A stretch of 59,476 nucleotides of DNA, taken from an uncultured Polaribacter sp. (GTDB lineage Bacteria > Bacteroidota > Bacteroidia > Flavobacteriales > Flavobacteriaceae). Below are positions 15,606-25,169 of the stretch, piece after piece; within the stretch, counting starts at the first letter, position 1, and each line of letters begins with the position of its first letter. The stretch is from assembly GCA_913047375.1 (NCBI GenBank), contig CAJWTV010000007.1, positions 1-59,476 on the forward strand. Reading direction: 5' to 3'. The notes beneath the pieces were generated by a model, which was not told the origin of the DNA, searched no databases, and was given only the letters and a program-made list of their open reading frames with translations. Position numbers and translations under genes: made by a program.

Positions 15606-18050
15606 ATGAAAAATTTATTACTGTTTTCATTATTAGTGACTTTTATTCTTCCAATAAATTTAATTGCACAAAGCAAAAGAACCAAAAAGAAAAAAACGAA
15701 TAAAAAGTCAGAAAGATATTCTAAAGTATTTAAAGAAAAGAAAGATAAACCTCTTAAATACATTGACTTTATTACAGATAAAACAAAAACTGATAAAGGA
15801 CTTTTTAACGTTCATAAAACAAATAATAAATTCATTTATGAGATCCAAAAATCAAGTTTTGGGATAGAAATGCTTTTAGTAACAAGAATAAAAGATATTC
15901 CTGCGGATTTAGGTGGTGGTTATGTAAATGCTGGATCTAAAATAAACACACAGGTTGTTGTTTGGGAAAAATTTCAGGATAAAATTCTTTTAAAAGTAAA
16001 ATCTTATAATGCAATTGCTAACGATTCTTTACCAATCTATAAATCAGTAAAAGCGAACAACTTTGAACCTATAATTTACGCTTTTGATATCAAAGCTCAA
16101 AACCAAGACTCTACGAGTGTATTGATAGATGTGACAAAATTTTTCTCTTCAGATATAAAAGCAATAACCGGCCTTCCTTCAAAATATCGAAAGACTTATA
16201 AAGTTAAGCGATTAGATGCTTCTAGAAGTTTTATAAACACAATTAAGAGTTATCCTAAGAATATAGAGGTAGTTCAAGATTTTACTTTTGATGCTGATGC
16301 ACCTCCAAGTAATAGAAACACAAATACAATAACTATTCGTGTAAATCAATCTATGATTTTATTACCAGAGAAACCAATGATGCCAAGAATTTATGATAAA
16401 CGTGTTGGCTATTTTTCAATTGGAAATATAGATTATAGTTCCGAAGCTCTTAAAGCTGAGAATAAAAGATATATTAAACGCTGGAGATTAGAGCCAAAAG
16501 ATGAAGCTGCTTACAAACGCGGTGAATTAGTAGAACCTAAAAAACCAATAATTTATTATCTTGATCCTGCTACTCCAAAAAAATTAAGAAAATTCATAAA
16601 ACAAGGAGTAAATGATTGGCAAAAAGTCTTTGAAACTGCTGGTTTTAAAAATGCGATTTTTGCAAAAATGCCCCCTACAGAAAAAGAAGACCCTGAATTC
16701 AGCATGGAAGACATAAGGTATTCGTCTATAAGATATGTCGCAAGTAAAACAAGAAATGCTACAGGACCAAGTGTTTCTGACCCACGTTCTGGAGAGATTA
16801 TTGAAAGTGATATCATTTGGTATCACAATCATTTACGCTCATACAGAAATCGATATTTATTAGAAACAGGAGCAGCAAATCCAACCGCTAGAACACTCGA
16901 TACAAAACCAGAAGAAATAGGTGAAATGATGCGTATGGTAATTGCGCATGAAGTTGGACATGCTTTAGGCTTACCCCACAACATGGCCGCTAGTTTTGCT
17001 TACCCTGTAGACTCTCTAAGATCAGGTAGTTTTACTAAAAAATATGGGATTGCAGCCACTATTATGGATTATGCGCGCTATAACTATATCGCACAACCTG
17101 GTGATAAAGATATTCGCTTTATAAGGCAAATTGGACCTTATGATCATTATGCAATTAATTGGGGGTATCGTAAAATTTTAGGAATTGAAAGTGCAGAAAA
17201 TGAAGTAAAGATATTAGATAAATGGATTACGGATAAATCTACTGATCCAAAATATAGATTCGGTAGTCAACGATTTGACCCATCTGCACAAACTGAAGGG
17301 ATTGGAAACAATCAAATAAAAGCGAGCAGCTATGGTATAAAAAACTTAAAAATTGTTGCTAAAAATTTAACTGATTGGACCTCAAGTCAAACAAATAATT
17401 ATGATGACTTAAGTGAATTGTATAGCGAACTCCTGAGTGTTTGGAATCGATACATAGGTCATGTCGCTGGAAATATTGGCGGAGTGTACGAGTTTAATAA
17501 AAAGCCTAACCAAATCGGTAATATCTATATTCCTGTTGATGAAAAAATACAGAAATCCTCATTAAATTGGTTACTTAAAAATACATTTTCTACTCAGAAT
17601 TGGTTGCTCGATAAAAATATTTTAAACAAGATTAAAGAAACAGGATATACTGAAAGAATTTTAGGCTATCAGAATAGACATCTAATAGCATTGTTAAATG
17701 TAAAAACTCTGAAAAGAATGATTAATGCAGAAGTAATTCAATCAGACTTTTATGCAGTATCAGATATGATTCGAGACTTAAGAAAAGGCATTTTTTCTGA
17801 AATAAATTCAACAAAAAACATTGACTTATCTCGAAGAAATCTTCAAAAAACTTTTATCGAAAGGATGAATAAATTAATGACTGATAACGCAATTAATAAT
17901 TCTGATATTTCATCAATTATTCGTGGCGAATTAGAATCGTTAAAATATTTGATGAATTTAGCTAGTAGAAGAGCTGTGAATAGAATTACAAAATATCACT
18001 ATAAAGATTGTATTCATAAAATTGAGGCCATTTTAAATCCTAAAAAATAA
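15606..18050 (+). CDS. Secreted zinc-dependent metalloprotease (metzincin, DUF5117/DUF4953 type)
   Basis: The 814-residue protein has a signal peptide (MKNLLLFSLLVTFILPINLIAQ), a basic segment RTKKKKTNKK, the DUF5117-like N-terminal domain, and a metzincin active site HEVGHALGLPHN (about residues 451-462), where three His bind zinc and Glu is catalytic. A Met-turn is also seen in ATIMDYARYN about 35 residues later. The DUF4953 C-terminal part follows. These proteins are abundant in Bacteroidota and act in the periplasm or at the surface; substrates are unknown. No T9SS sorting tail is seen. It is probably transcribed alone, since a terminator precedes it. Confidence 0.88.
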   Translation: MKNLLLFSLLVTFILPINLIAQSKRTKKKKTNKKSERYSKVFKEKKDKPLKYIDFITDKTKTDKGLFNVHKTNNKFIYEIQKSSFGIEMLLVTRIKDIPADLGGGYVNAGSKINTQVVVWEKFQDKILLKVKSYNAIANDSLPIYKSVKANNFEPIIYAFDIKAQNQDSTSVLIDVTKFFSSDIKAITGLPSKYRKTYKVKRLDASRSFINTIKSYPKNIEVVQDFTFDADAPPSNRNTNTITIRVNQSMILLPEKPMMPRIYDKRVGYFSIGNIDYSSEALKAENKRYIKRWRLEPKDEAAYKRGELVEPKKPIIYYLDPATPKKLRKFIKQGVNDWQKVFETAGFKNAIFAKMPPTEKEDPEFSMEDIRYSSIRYVASKTRNATGPSVSDPRSGEIIESDIIWYHNHLRSYRNRYLLETGAANPTARTLDTKPEEIGEMMRMVIAHEVGHALGLPHNMAASFAYPVDSLRSGSFTKKYGIAATIMDYARYNYIAQPGDKDIRFIRQIGPYDHYAINWGYRKILGIESAENEVKILDKWITDKSTDPKYRFGSQRFDPSAQTEGIGNNQIKASSYGIKNLKIVAKNLTDWTSSQTNNYDDLSELYSELLSVWNRYIGHVAGNIGGVYEFNKKPNQIGNIYIPVDEKIQKSSLNWLLKNTFSTQNWLLDKNILNKIKETGYTERILGYQNRHLIALLNVKTLKRMINAEVIQSDFYAVSDMIRDLRKGIFSEINSTKNIDLSRRNLQKTFIERMNKLMTDNAINNSDISSIIRGELESLKYLMNLASRRAVNRITKYHYKDCIHKIEAILNPKK

Positions 18051-18106
18051 GCATCTTTTAAAGCTTAACTTCACAGCTATTATCAAAAAAATAGGTTTTT
18101 AAAGCT

Positions 18107-18114
18107 TACTTTTG
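18107..18114 (+). promoter_or_regulatory. Candidate -7 box for the nitroreductase gene
   Basis: TACTTTTG matches TAnnTTTG, 18 bases before the ATG at 18133. The nearby repeated AAAGCTTA words (18061 and 18101 area) are of unknown meaning. Confidence 0.5.
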
Positions 18115-18132
18115 CTGTAAATAAATAAATAA

Positions 18133-18765
18133 ATGAACATCATTGATAATTTAAGGTGGCGTTATGCTACAAAGAAATTTGATAAGACTAAGAAATTGTC
18201 AGATTTTCAAATAAATACTCTTAAAGAGACGTTTAATTTAACGGCAACCTCTTATGGCTTACAACCTTTAAAATTAGTTGTAGTTCAGAATAAAAAAATA
18301 CAAGCACAATTAGTTTCAGCATCATATAATCAACAACAAATATTTCAGGCTTCTCATGTTTTAATCATTTGTATTCAAAATAATTTTAGTTCGAAAGATG
18401 TAGAGAAATATTTTGAATTATCAAAAAAAATAAGAAATACTCCTGACGAAATAATAAATCCTTTTAAAGATTTTTTGGTTAAAGAGATGAATAATAAAAC
18501 AACCGAAGAATTAGAGGTTTGGAATAAAAATCAGGCTTACTTAGCTTTAGGCAATTTATTAACTGTTTGCGCTGTCGAAAAAATAGATGCATGTCCTATG
18601 GAAGGATTTAATCCAAAATTATATGACGAAATTTTAAATTTAAAATCTCATCAAATAAAATCTGTTTTAGTTCTCCCTGTTGGCTTTAGATCAGAAGATG
18701 ATTACATGAAAGATCTTGCAAAAATTCGAAAAAATATAGAGGATTCTATAATTGAAATTTTTTAA
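18133..18765 (+). CDS. Nitroreductase-family NAD(P)H-dependent FMN oxidoreductase
   Basis: The 210-residue protein fits the NfsB-like nitroreductase family: it opens with NLRWRYATKKFDKTKKL, has the SYGLQPLKLVVVQN flavin/substrate segment near residue 37, and AYLALGNLLTVCAVEKIDACPMEGF in the second half. Such enzymes reduce nitroaromatics, quinones or flavins using NAD(P)H and bound FMN. C-terminal VLPVGFRSEDDY is typical. It is followed 31 bases later by pepD on the same strand. Native substrate is unknown. Confidence 0.88.
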   Translation: MNIIDNLRWRYATKKFDKTKKLSDFQINTLKETFNLTATSYGLQPLKLVVVQNKKIQAQLVSASYNQQQIFQASHVLIICIQNNFSSKDVEKYFELSKKIRNTPDEIINPFKDFLVKEMNNKTTEELEVWNKNQAYLALGNLLTVCAVEKIDACPMEGFNPKLYDEILNLKSHQIKSVLVLPVGFRSEDDYMKDLAKIRKNIEDSIIEIF

Positions 18766-18796
18766 TTTTAGAATTAAAAATTAATACACAATTTTC

Positions 18797-20257
18797 ATGA
18801 AAAATACTGTTAGAAATCAAGAACCTATTGAAGTTTGGAATCATTTTTCTGATTTAAATGCTGTACCACGTCCTTCAAAAAAAGAAGAAGGTGTTATAAA
18901 ATTTATGGTCGCATTTGGAGAAAAACTAAATCTTGAAACATTTGTAGATAATATTGGTAATGTTATAATTAAAAAACCTGCTACAAAAGGTTTTGAAAAC
19001 AGAAAAACAGTCGTTTTACAAAGTCACTTAGATATGGTGCATCAGAAAAATTCAAACACAATTTTTGACTTTGATAAACAAGGAATTGAAATGTATGTTG
19101 ATGGAGATTGGATAACGGCTAAAGGAACAACCCTAGGAGCTGATAATGGATTAGGAGTTGCAGCAATTATGGCTATTTTATCCTCTAAAACAATTACTCA
19201 CCCTGGCTTAGAGGCATTGTTCACAATAGATGAAGAGACGGGAATGACTGGTGCAATGGGTTTAGAAGCAGGTGTTTTAAATGGTGATATTTTATTAAAC
19301 CTAGATACAGAAGAAGATGATGAAATTGGAATAGGCTGTGCTGGTGGAATAGATATAACAGCTAAAAGATCTTATTCTGAATGCAAAACCCCTGATGATA
19401 CCAGTGCCTACTCAATAACTGTAAATGGTTTAAATGGGGGTCACTCTGGAATGGATATTCATAAAGGCTTAGGGAATGCAAATAAAATCATGAATCGTAT
19501 TTTATTTAACGGATTCACAAATTATGGATTAAGGGTTATTGAAATCAACGGTGGAAGTTTAAGAAATGCCATACCAAGAGAAAGTGTTTCATCTATAGTG
19601 ATAAATAGTGCTTCTAAAGATCATTTTATTAATGAAACTAACGAACTTATCAATAATATTAAGATGGAGTTTTTAACTTTAGAACCTAATTTAAATATAG
19701 AACTAAAAACAACTTCAGTACCAAAGGAAGTTATGGATTTAGATGTACAAGAAAGCTTAATAAAATCTCTCTATGGTGCAGTAAATGGAGTTTATAGAAT
19801 GAGTCCAGATATTAAAGGTCTTGTAGAAACTTCTAATAATATTGCTAGAGTTGTTGTTAAAGACGGACGCATTAAGATTAGCTGCCTAACAAGATCCTCT
19901 TCTGAAACAAATAAGACAGATTTATCAAATTCTTTACTTTCAGTATTTGAATTATCTGGTTTTGAAGTTGTATTGTCTGGAGAATATCCCGGATGGCAAC
20001 CAAATGTAGCCTCAGAAATATTAGAAATAGTTTCTAGTTCATATGAAAGACTTCATGGGGAAAAAGCAAATATAGCTTCTTGTCATGCAGGCTTAGAATG
20101 TGGAATTCTAGGACAAAACTATCCTAAAATGGATATGATTTCTTTTGGCCCAACTATTCTTGGGGCACACTCACCCGATGAGAGAGCAAGTATTAGTTCC
20201 ACCCAAAAATTCTGGAAATTTTTAAAGGAAATTCTAAATAATATTCCAAAAAAGTAA
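18797..20257 (+). CDS. pepD: Aminoacyl-histidine dipeptidase (M20 family)
   Basis: The 486-residue protein is a PepD-type cytosolic nonspecific dipeptidase that cleaves Xaa-His and other dipeptides with two zinc ions. Metal-site motifs are present: QSHLDMVHQ (about residues 76-84), TLGADNGLG with the bridging Asp, DEETGMTGAMG with the catalytic and bridging Glu, LDTEEDD, and CHAGLECGI near the C-terminus. The length matches the family. There is no signal peptide, so it acts in the cytoplasm. A strong terminator ends the transcript. Confidence 0.93.
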   Translation: MKNTVRNQEPIEVWNHFSDLNAVPRPSKKEEGVIKFMVAFGEKLNLETFVDNIGNVIIKKPATKGFENRKTVVLQSHLDMVHQKNSNTIFDFDKQGIEMYVDGDWITAKGTTLGADNGLGVAAIMAILSSKTITHPGLEALFTIDEETGMTGAMGLEAGVLNGDILLNLDTEEDDEIGIGCAGGIDITAKRSYSECKTPDDTSAYSITVNGLNGGHSGMDIHKGLGNANKIMNRILFNGFTNYGLRVIEINGGSLRNAIPRESVSSIVINSASKDHFINETNELINNIKMEFLTLEPNLNIELKTTSVPKEVMDLDVQESLIKSLYGAVNGVYRMSPDIKGLVETSNNIARVVVKDGRIKISCLTRSSSETNKTDLSNSLLSVFELSGFEVVLSGEYPGWQPNVASEILEIVSSSYERLHGEKANIASCHAGLECGILGQNYPKMDMISFGPTILGAHSPDERASISSTQKFWKFLKEILNNIPKK

Positions 20258-20258
20258 T

Positions 20259-20296
20259 AAAAAGAAAACCGAAACTTATGTTTCGGTTTTCTTTTT
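20259..20296 (+). terminator. Rho-independent terminator after pepD
   Basis: AAGAAAACCGAAAC (20262-20275) pairs with GTTTCGGTTTTCTT (20280-20293) around the loop TTAT and ends in five T. The A-rich upstream arm could make it work in either direction, but no convergent gene is present. Confidence 0.92.
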
Positions 20297-20423
20297 AAAA
20301 TAAATAAAATTCTCTGTAATTATTTAAATTATAGTATTTTACATTTTTATAATGTTTTAACATCATTAACTTTTAGAAAACGGAATAAATTGTATTTTTA
20401 CTATTATAATAAATTAAAGCTTA

Positions 20424-21188
20424 ATGGGTAAAATTATTGCGATAGCAAATCAAAAAGGAGGAGTAGGAAAAACGACTACAAGTATTAATTTAGCTGCTTG
20501 CTTAGGAGTTTTAGAGAAAAGAGTACTCCTTATTGATGCAGATCCTCAAGCAAATGCTTCTTCTGGATTAGGGATAGACGTAGAAGCTATTGAATTTGGT
20601 ACCTATCAAGTTTTAGAACATACCATTTCTGCTGAAAGCGCGATTATTAAAACTTCATCGCCGAATCTTGATATTATCCCGGCCCATATTGACCTAGTGG
20701 CTATTGAGATTGAATTAGTAGATAAATTTGAAAGAGAATATATGCTAAAAAAGGCATTAGTCTCTTTAAAAGATAAATATGATTACATTATAATAGATTG
20801 TGCTCCATCATTAGGATTAATAACTTTAAATTCTTTGGTTGCATCAGACTCTGTAATGATCCCAATACAATGTGAATATTTTGCACTAGAGGGTTTGGGG
20901 AAATTATTAAACACAATCAAAAGTGTTCAAAATATTCATAATAATGATTTAGAGATAGAAGGCTTATTATTAACAATGTTTGATTCACGATTAAGATTAT
21001 CTAATCAAGTTGTAGACGAGGTTAGAAAACATTTCTCAATAATGGTTTTTGATACAATAATTAGAAGAAATATTCGCTTAGGTGAAGCTCCAAGTTATGG
21101 TGAAAGTATTATCGCTTATGACTCAACATGTAAGGGTGCTGTTAATTACTTAAATTTAGCACAAGAATTGATTAAAAAAAATCGATAA
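20424..21188 (+). CDS. parA: Chromosome partitioning ATPase ParA/Soj
   Basis: The 254-residue protein has the deviant Walker A KGGVGKTTTSINLA (about residues 11-24), DADPQANASSGLG and the Walker B-like IIIDCAPSLGLIT. It lacks the N-terminal DNA-binding extension of plasmid P1-type ParA, so it is the short chromosomal Soj type, which forms ATP-dependent dimers on DNA and is stimulated by ParB. The parB ATG follows the parA stop at once (21189). A candidate promoter (TATTTTTA, one mismatch) lies near 20393. It heads the segregation/envelope operon. Confidence 0.95.
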   Translation: MGKIIAIANQKGGVGKTTTSINLAACLGVLEKRVLLIDADPQANASSGLGIDVEAIEFGTYQVLEHTISAESAIIKTSSPNLDIIPAHIDLVAIEIELVDKFEREYMLKKALVSLKDKYDYIIIDCAPSLGLITLNSLVASDSVMIPIQCEYFALEGLGKLLNTIKSVQNIHNNDLEIEGLLLTMFDSRLRLSNQVVDEVRKHFSIMVFDTIIRRNIRLGEAPSYGESIIAYDSTCKGAVNYLNLAQELIKKNR

Positions 21189-22067
21189 ATGGCGAAAGCA
21201 ACAAGAAAACAAGCAATGGGAAGAGGCTTATCAGCTTTATTAAAAGAATCTTCTGATAATATTCCTCAAAAAGGTATAAATAATATTGTGGGAAATATAC
21301 TTGAATTAGAATTAAATTTAATTGAAGTAAATCCCTACCAACCAAGGACATATTTTGATGAAGAATCTTTAAGGGAATTAGCAGGTTCTATTAAAGAATT
21401 AGGAGTTATACAACCAATTACAGTAAGAAAAACAGGAGACAATAAATTTCAATTAGTATCTGGAGAAAGACGGTTTAGAGCTTCAAAACTTATTGGTAAT
21501 AAAACGGTCCCAGCATATATAAGGATAGCCAACGATAAAGAAATGCTAGAAATGGCTTTAGTTGAAAATATCCAACGTCAGAATTTAGATCCTATAGAGG
21601 TTGCACTTTCTTACCAACGCTTAATTGATGAAATTCAATTAACTCAAGAAGAATTGAGTACCAGAGTTGGTAAAAAACGTTCGACAGTAACAAACTATTT
21701 ACGATTACTAAAATTAGACCCAATTTTACAAACAGGAATACGTGATGGTTTTATTTCTATGGGCCATGGTCGAACAATCATTAGCATTGAAAATAAAGAG
21801 AATCAAATAACTATTTACAAAAAAATTCTTCGTGATAAATTATCTGTAAGACAGACAGAAGAACTCGTTAAAAATTTAAAAAAATCTAAAACTAAAAAAT
21901 CTAAAAAAAAAGAATTACCTAAATTTATAAAAGATAATATTCAAGAAATTAATTCTTTTTTTGGTCAAAGTATTAATATAACAATTGGAATAGATGGAAA
22001 AGGAAAACTAACAATCCCATTTCAATCTGAAGAAGATTTTAACCGAATTAAAAATTTATTAAAATAG
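21189..22067 (+). CDS. parB: Chromosome partitioning protein ParB/Spo0J
   Basis: The 292-residue protein shows the ParB/Srx CTPase fold with NPYQPRTYFDEESL and GERRFRASKLIG, the MALVENIQRQNLDPIE segment, a helix-turn-helix (LTQEELSTRVGKKRSTVTNYLRLLKL) that reads parS, and a C-terminal dimerisation domain after a lysine-rich linker (KKSKTKKSKKKE). It loads on parS as a CTP-dependent clamp and organises the origin region. I found no canonical parS 16-mer in the window by eye. The last G of its TAG stop is shared with the GTG start of the next gene. Confidence 0.95.
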   Translation: MAKATRKQAMGRGLSALLKESSDNIPQKGINNIVGNILELELNLIEVNPYQPRTYFDEESLRELAGSIKELGVIQPITVRKTGDNKFQLVSGERRFRASKLIGNKTVPAYIRIANDKEMLEMALVENIQRQNLDPIEVALSYQRLIDEIQLTQEELSTRVGKKRSTVTNYLRLLKLDPILQTGIRDGFISMGHGRTIISIENKENQITIYKKILRDKLSVRQTEELVKNLKKSKTKKSKKKELPKFIKDNIQEINSFFGQSINITIGIDGKGKLTIPFQSEEDFNRIKNLLK

Positions 22068-22660
22068 TGATTCTTAAAAAAACAATGTTTTCTTTATTGA
22101 TAGTTATTCTAATAACAAATTCTCTTTTCTCCCAAAGAGATTCAACTATTGTGAAAAATGTAAAAGCAATAAATAAAATTAATATTGCAAAAGATGTATA
22201 CAACCCTTTGTCTCCATCAAAAGCCGCATTCTATTCTGCTATTTTACCAGGAATGGGGCAAATCTATAATAAAAAATACTGGAAAGCTCCAATTGTGTGG
22301 GGGGTGCTTGGTGGTACAACTTTTTTATACATAGACAACAATAGTATTTATAAAAGATATAGAACTGCTTTTCGTTTAAGAAAAGCAGGATTACAAGACG
22401 AATTCACATTAGATAATGGTACCTCATTAATTTCTGAGACTGGATTAGAAAGTGCACAAAAGCAATTACGAGAAAATAGAGATTTAGCTTTATTATCGTC
22501 AGTTTTAGTATATGTATTACAAATTGTAGAAGCCAGTGTTAATGCTCATTTATTACAATTCAACACTAATGATAACTTATCATTCAAACCCGTTTTAATT
22601 CCAGATAATATGAAATTTACAAATACGGCGGTTGGTTTTAATTTAAAATATGACTTTTAA
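22067..22660 (+). CDS. DUF5683 membrane protein of the parAB-dapB-lepB operon
   Basis: The 197-residue product has a signal peptide (MILKKTMFSLLIVILITNSLFSQ) and then the DUF5683 core: SKAAFYSAILPGMGQIYNKKYWKAPIVWG, a hydrophobic hairpin, a charged stretch with LRENRDLALLSSVLVYVLQIVEASVNAHL. The PGxGQIYNKKYWK signature is diagnostic. Function is unknown; constant placement between parB and dapB suggests an envelope role linked to growth (inference). Translation starts at a GTG overlapping the parB stop (TAGTG), pointing to coupled translation. Confidence 0.85.
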   Translation: MILKKTMFSLLIVILITNSLFSQRDSTIVKNVKAINKINIAKDVYNPLSPSKAAFYSAILPGMGQIYNKKYWKAPIVWGVLGGTTFLYIDNNSIYKRYRTAFRLRKAGLQDEFTLDNGTSLISETGLESAQKQLRENRDLALLSSVLVYVLQIVEASVNAHLLQFNTNDNLSFKPVLIPDNMKFTNTAVGFNLKYDF

Positions 22661-22662
22661 TA

Positions 22663-23364
22663 ATGAAAATAGCTATACTAGGTTACGGAAAAATGGGTAA
22701 AGAAATAGAGAGGATTGCAATTTCTAGAGGTCATGAAATAGTTATTAAAAGTGATGGTAATGATATGTATGATATTTCAATCGCTCACATTGCTATTGAT
22801 TTTAGCACACCAGAATCAGCTTATAATAATATTTTAAATTGTATTAATAATCAAATTCCTGTTATATCTGGAACTACAGGCTGGCTAAAGAAATACGACG
22901 ATATTGTGAGAGTTTGTGAAGAAAAAAATGGAGCTTTGATATATGCATCAAACTTTAGTTTAGGTGTAAATATTTTCTTTGAATTAAATAATCATTTGGC
23001 AAAAATGATGAATAAATTAAAAGATTATAAAGTTTCTATTGAAGAAACTCATCATATTAAGAAGCTAGATTCACCGAGTGGAACAGCAATTACTCTAGCT
23101 AATGGAATCATAGAAAACTCAGAATTCAGTGATTGGGAACTAGACAAGGTTACCTCAGAAAAAAATGTTCCTATTTTTTCAAAAAGAATCTCCGATGTAC
23201 CGGGTATTCACAAAGTTTCTTACACTTCTGATATTGATAAAGTTCAAATAAATCACATTGCAAAAAATAGACAAGGATTTGCTCTAGGGGCTTTAATTGC
23301 TTCAGAATGGCTAGTTAATAAAAAAGGAGTTTATACAATGAAAGATGTATTAAATATTGTTTAA
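22663..23364 (+). CDS. dapB: 4-hydroxy-tetrahydrodipicolinate reductase
   Basis: DapB makes tetrahydrodipicolinate with NAD(P)H in the lysine/diaminopimelate pathway, feeding peptidoglycan. The 233-residue protein has the nucleotide fold ILGYGKMGKEIE at the start, GTTGW in the cofactor domain, and the catalytic/substrate region EETHHIKKLDSPSGTA (about residues 127-142) with the conserved HH and Lys. It is slightly shorter than the E. coli enzyme, as usual in this phylum. Only two bases separate it from the DUF5683 gene. Confidence 0.95.
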   Translation: MKIAILGYGKMGKEIERIAISRGHEIVIKSDGNDMYDISIAHIAIDFSTPESAYNNILNCINNQIPVISGTTGWLKKYDDIVRVCEEKNGALIYASNFSLGVNIFFELNNHLAKMMNKLKDYKVSIEETHHIKKLDSPSGTAITLANGIIENSEFSDWELDKVTSEKNVPIFSKRISDVPGIHKVSYTSDIDKVQINHIAKNRQGFALGALIASEWLVNKKGVYTMKDVLNIV

Positions 23365-23441
23365 AATCGTAATATTTCCTTTACTTTGTAATCTTATGGA
23401 AATCAAAAATAAATCCTTTTAAAAGGTAAAAATATACTGTT

Positions 23442-25169
23442 ATGACGTTTACACATTGGTGTCTTTTTTTTGTAATTATTCAAATCATACATTTTTTAGG
23501 AACTTGGAAACTTTATGTAAAAGCGGGCAGAAAACCCTGGGAAGCTATTATTCCTATTTATAACGGAATTGTATTAATGAAGATTATAAATCGTCCAAAA
23601 TGGTGGGTGATTTTACTTTTCGTTCCAGTCGTAAATTTATTGATGTTTCCAGTGGTCTGGATTGAAAGTATCAGGACATTCGGTTATTTTAAAAAAATAG
23701 ATTCATTTTTAGTAATTATAACCTTAGGCTTATATATTTTCTTCATTAATTATAAAACAGACCCCAAATACTATCCAGATAAAAGTTTAAAGAGGTGGAA
23801 TCTATTTCGTCCTCGTTCTGGATTTGGAGAGTGGATTAGTTCGATAACATTTGCAGTTATTGCAGCGACTTTAGTTCATACATATTTTATGCAACCATTC
23901 ACTATTCCAAGTTCTTCTTTAGAGAAATCTTTGTTAGTGGGAGACTTTTTATTTGTTAGTAAGTTTCACTATGGTGCACGTGTTCCATCTACCATATTTG
24001 CAGCTCCGATGGTTCATGATACTATTCCAATCCCTTTTACCTCTAAATCGTATGTCTCTTATTTAAAACAGCCACAATTACCACATTTAAGATTACCGGG
24101 ATTTCAAAAGATTAAGAATAATGATATTGTCTGTTTTAATTGGCCTGCAGATTCTTTGAAAACAATGTGGGGAGATAATTCCGGTGAATTCACCTACAAA
24201 CCTGTAGATAAGAAAACTAATTATGTAAAACGATGTGTTGGAATTGCTGGTGATACTTTAGAACTAAGAGATGGAATTGTTTATCTAAATGGTGAAAAAA
24301 ATATACTCCCTTATAGAGCAAAAATTCAGTTTCAACATACTATTTATTCTTCCATAGGAATAAGTACAAACAAAATATTAAGATATACTGGAAAAGAATT
24401 TGAGAGAAAGTTTATTATTACTTTTAAAAGTCAAGAGGAGTATCAAAATATTGTCAAATACATTGCTAGTTTAAATAAATTAGACGGAAATAGATACGAA
24501 ATAACAACCTATAATTATAAGGAATTAAAAGTCGTTCTTAAAAAATATAGATCTAACATAGAAGAAATAAAAACAACAAAAAGAGTTACAAATTTAACAC
24601 TTGCTTTAGCAGAAAAACTAAGAAGAGATTCTGAAGTAGATAGTGTTATTAAAATTGTGCATGAAGCAGATAACTCAATTTTCCCACAAATTGAAACGAA
24701 TCAGTGGAGTCAAGATAATATGGGTCCCATATATATACCAAAGAAAGGTGTTACTGTAAAAATAAATATTGATAATCTACCATACTACAAACAAACTATT
24801 GAGTTATATGAAAAAAATAATTTAGTAACCAATAACAATGATATTTTTATTAATGGTAAAAAAGTTGATACTTATACATTTCAACAAGATTATTATTGGC
24901 TAATGGGAGATAATAGACACAACTCATTAGATTCCAGATATTGGGGATTTGTTCCTTTTGATCATGTATTAGGAAAACCTGTAATGATTTGGTTTAGTTG
25001 GGATGCAGATGCACCAACATTTAAAGAGAAATTAAAATCTATCCGTTGGGATAGAATGTTCACTACAGTCGGTGAAGATGGAGAACCTGTTTCTTACAGA
25101 TACGTTGCTCTAGGTTTAATATTATTATACTTTGGAATTAGTTTTTTTAAAAAAAATAAGGTTGAATAA
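23442..25169 (+). CDS. lepB: Signal peptidase I with N-terminal membrane domain and large insertion
   Basis: The 575-residue protein is far longer than E. coli LepB (324). Residues 1-115 contain hydrophobic segments of the DUF5684-like type (RKPWEAIIPIYNGIVL). The peptidase follows: TIPSSSLEKSLLVGDFLFVSKF contains the predicted catalytic Ser159, and TNYVKRCVGIAGD the general-base Lys263. MGDNRHNSLDSRYWGFVP (box E) is near residue 485. About 170 residues are inserted between boxes D and E. The usual Met after the catalytic Ser is Leu here. It cleaves Sec signal peptides at the inner membrane. Its stop overlaps the next start (TAATG). Confidence 0.93.
   Translation: MTFTHWCLFFVIIQIIHFLGTWKLYVKAGRKPWEAIIPIYNGIVLMKIINRPKWWVILLFVPVVNLLMFPVVWIESIRTFGYFKKIDSFLVIITLGLYIFFINYKTDPKYYPDKSLKRWNLFRPRSGFGEWISSITFAVIAATLVHTYFMQPFTIPSSSLEKSLLVGDFLFVSKFHYGARVPSTIFAAPMVHDTIPIPFTSKSYVSYLKQPQLPHLRLPGFQKIKNNDIVCFNWPADSLKTMWGDNSGEFTYKPVDKKTNYVKRCVGIAGDTLELRDGIVYLNGEKNILPYRAKIQFQHTIYSSIGISTNKILRYTGKEFERKFIITFKSQEEYQNIVKYIASLNKLDGNRYEITTYNYKELKVVLKKYRSNIEEIKTTKRVTNLTLALAEKLRRDSEVDSVIKIVHEADNSIFPQIETNQWSQDNMGPIYIPKKGVTVKINIDNLPYYKQTIELYEKNNLVTNNNDIFINGKKVDTYTFQQDYYWLMGDNRHNSLDSRYWGFVPFDHVLGKPVMIWFSWDADAPTFKEKLKSIRWDRMFTTVGEDGEPVSYRYVALGLILLYFGISFFKKNKVE

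Noticed and set aside
15518..15703. A 61-codon frame before the metzincin gene
   Set aside because: It begins in the E1 terminator and overlaps the signal peptide of the metalloprotease in another frame; composition is that of AT-rich leader DNA.
20424..22067. ParA/ParB as part of a plasmid or integrated plasmid
   Set aside because: ParA is the short Soj type and the genes run into dapB and lepB, which are essential chromosomal genes.
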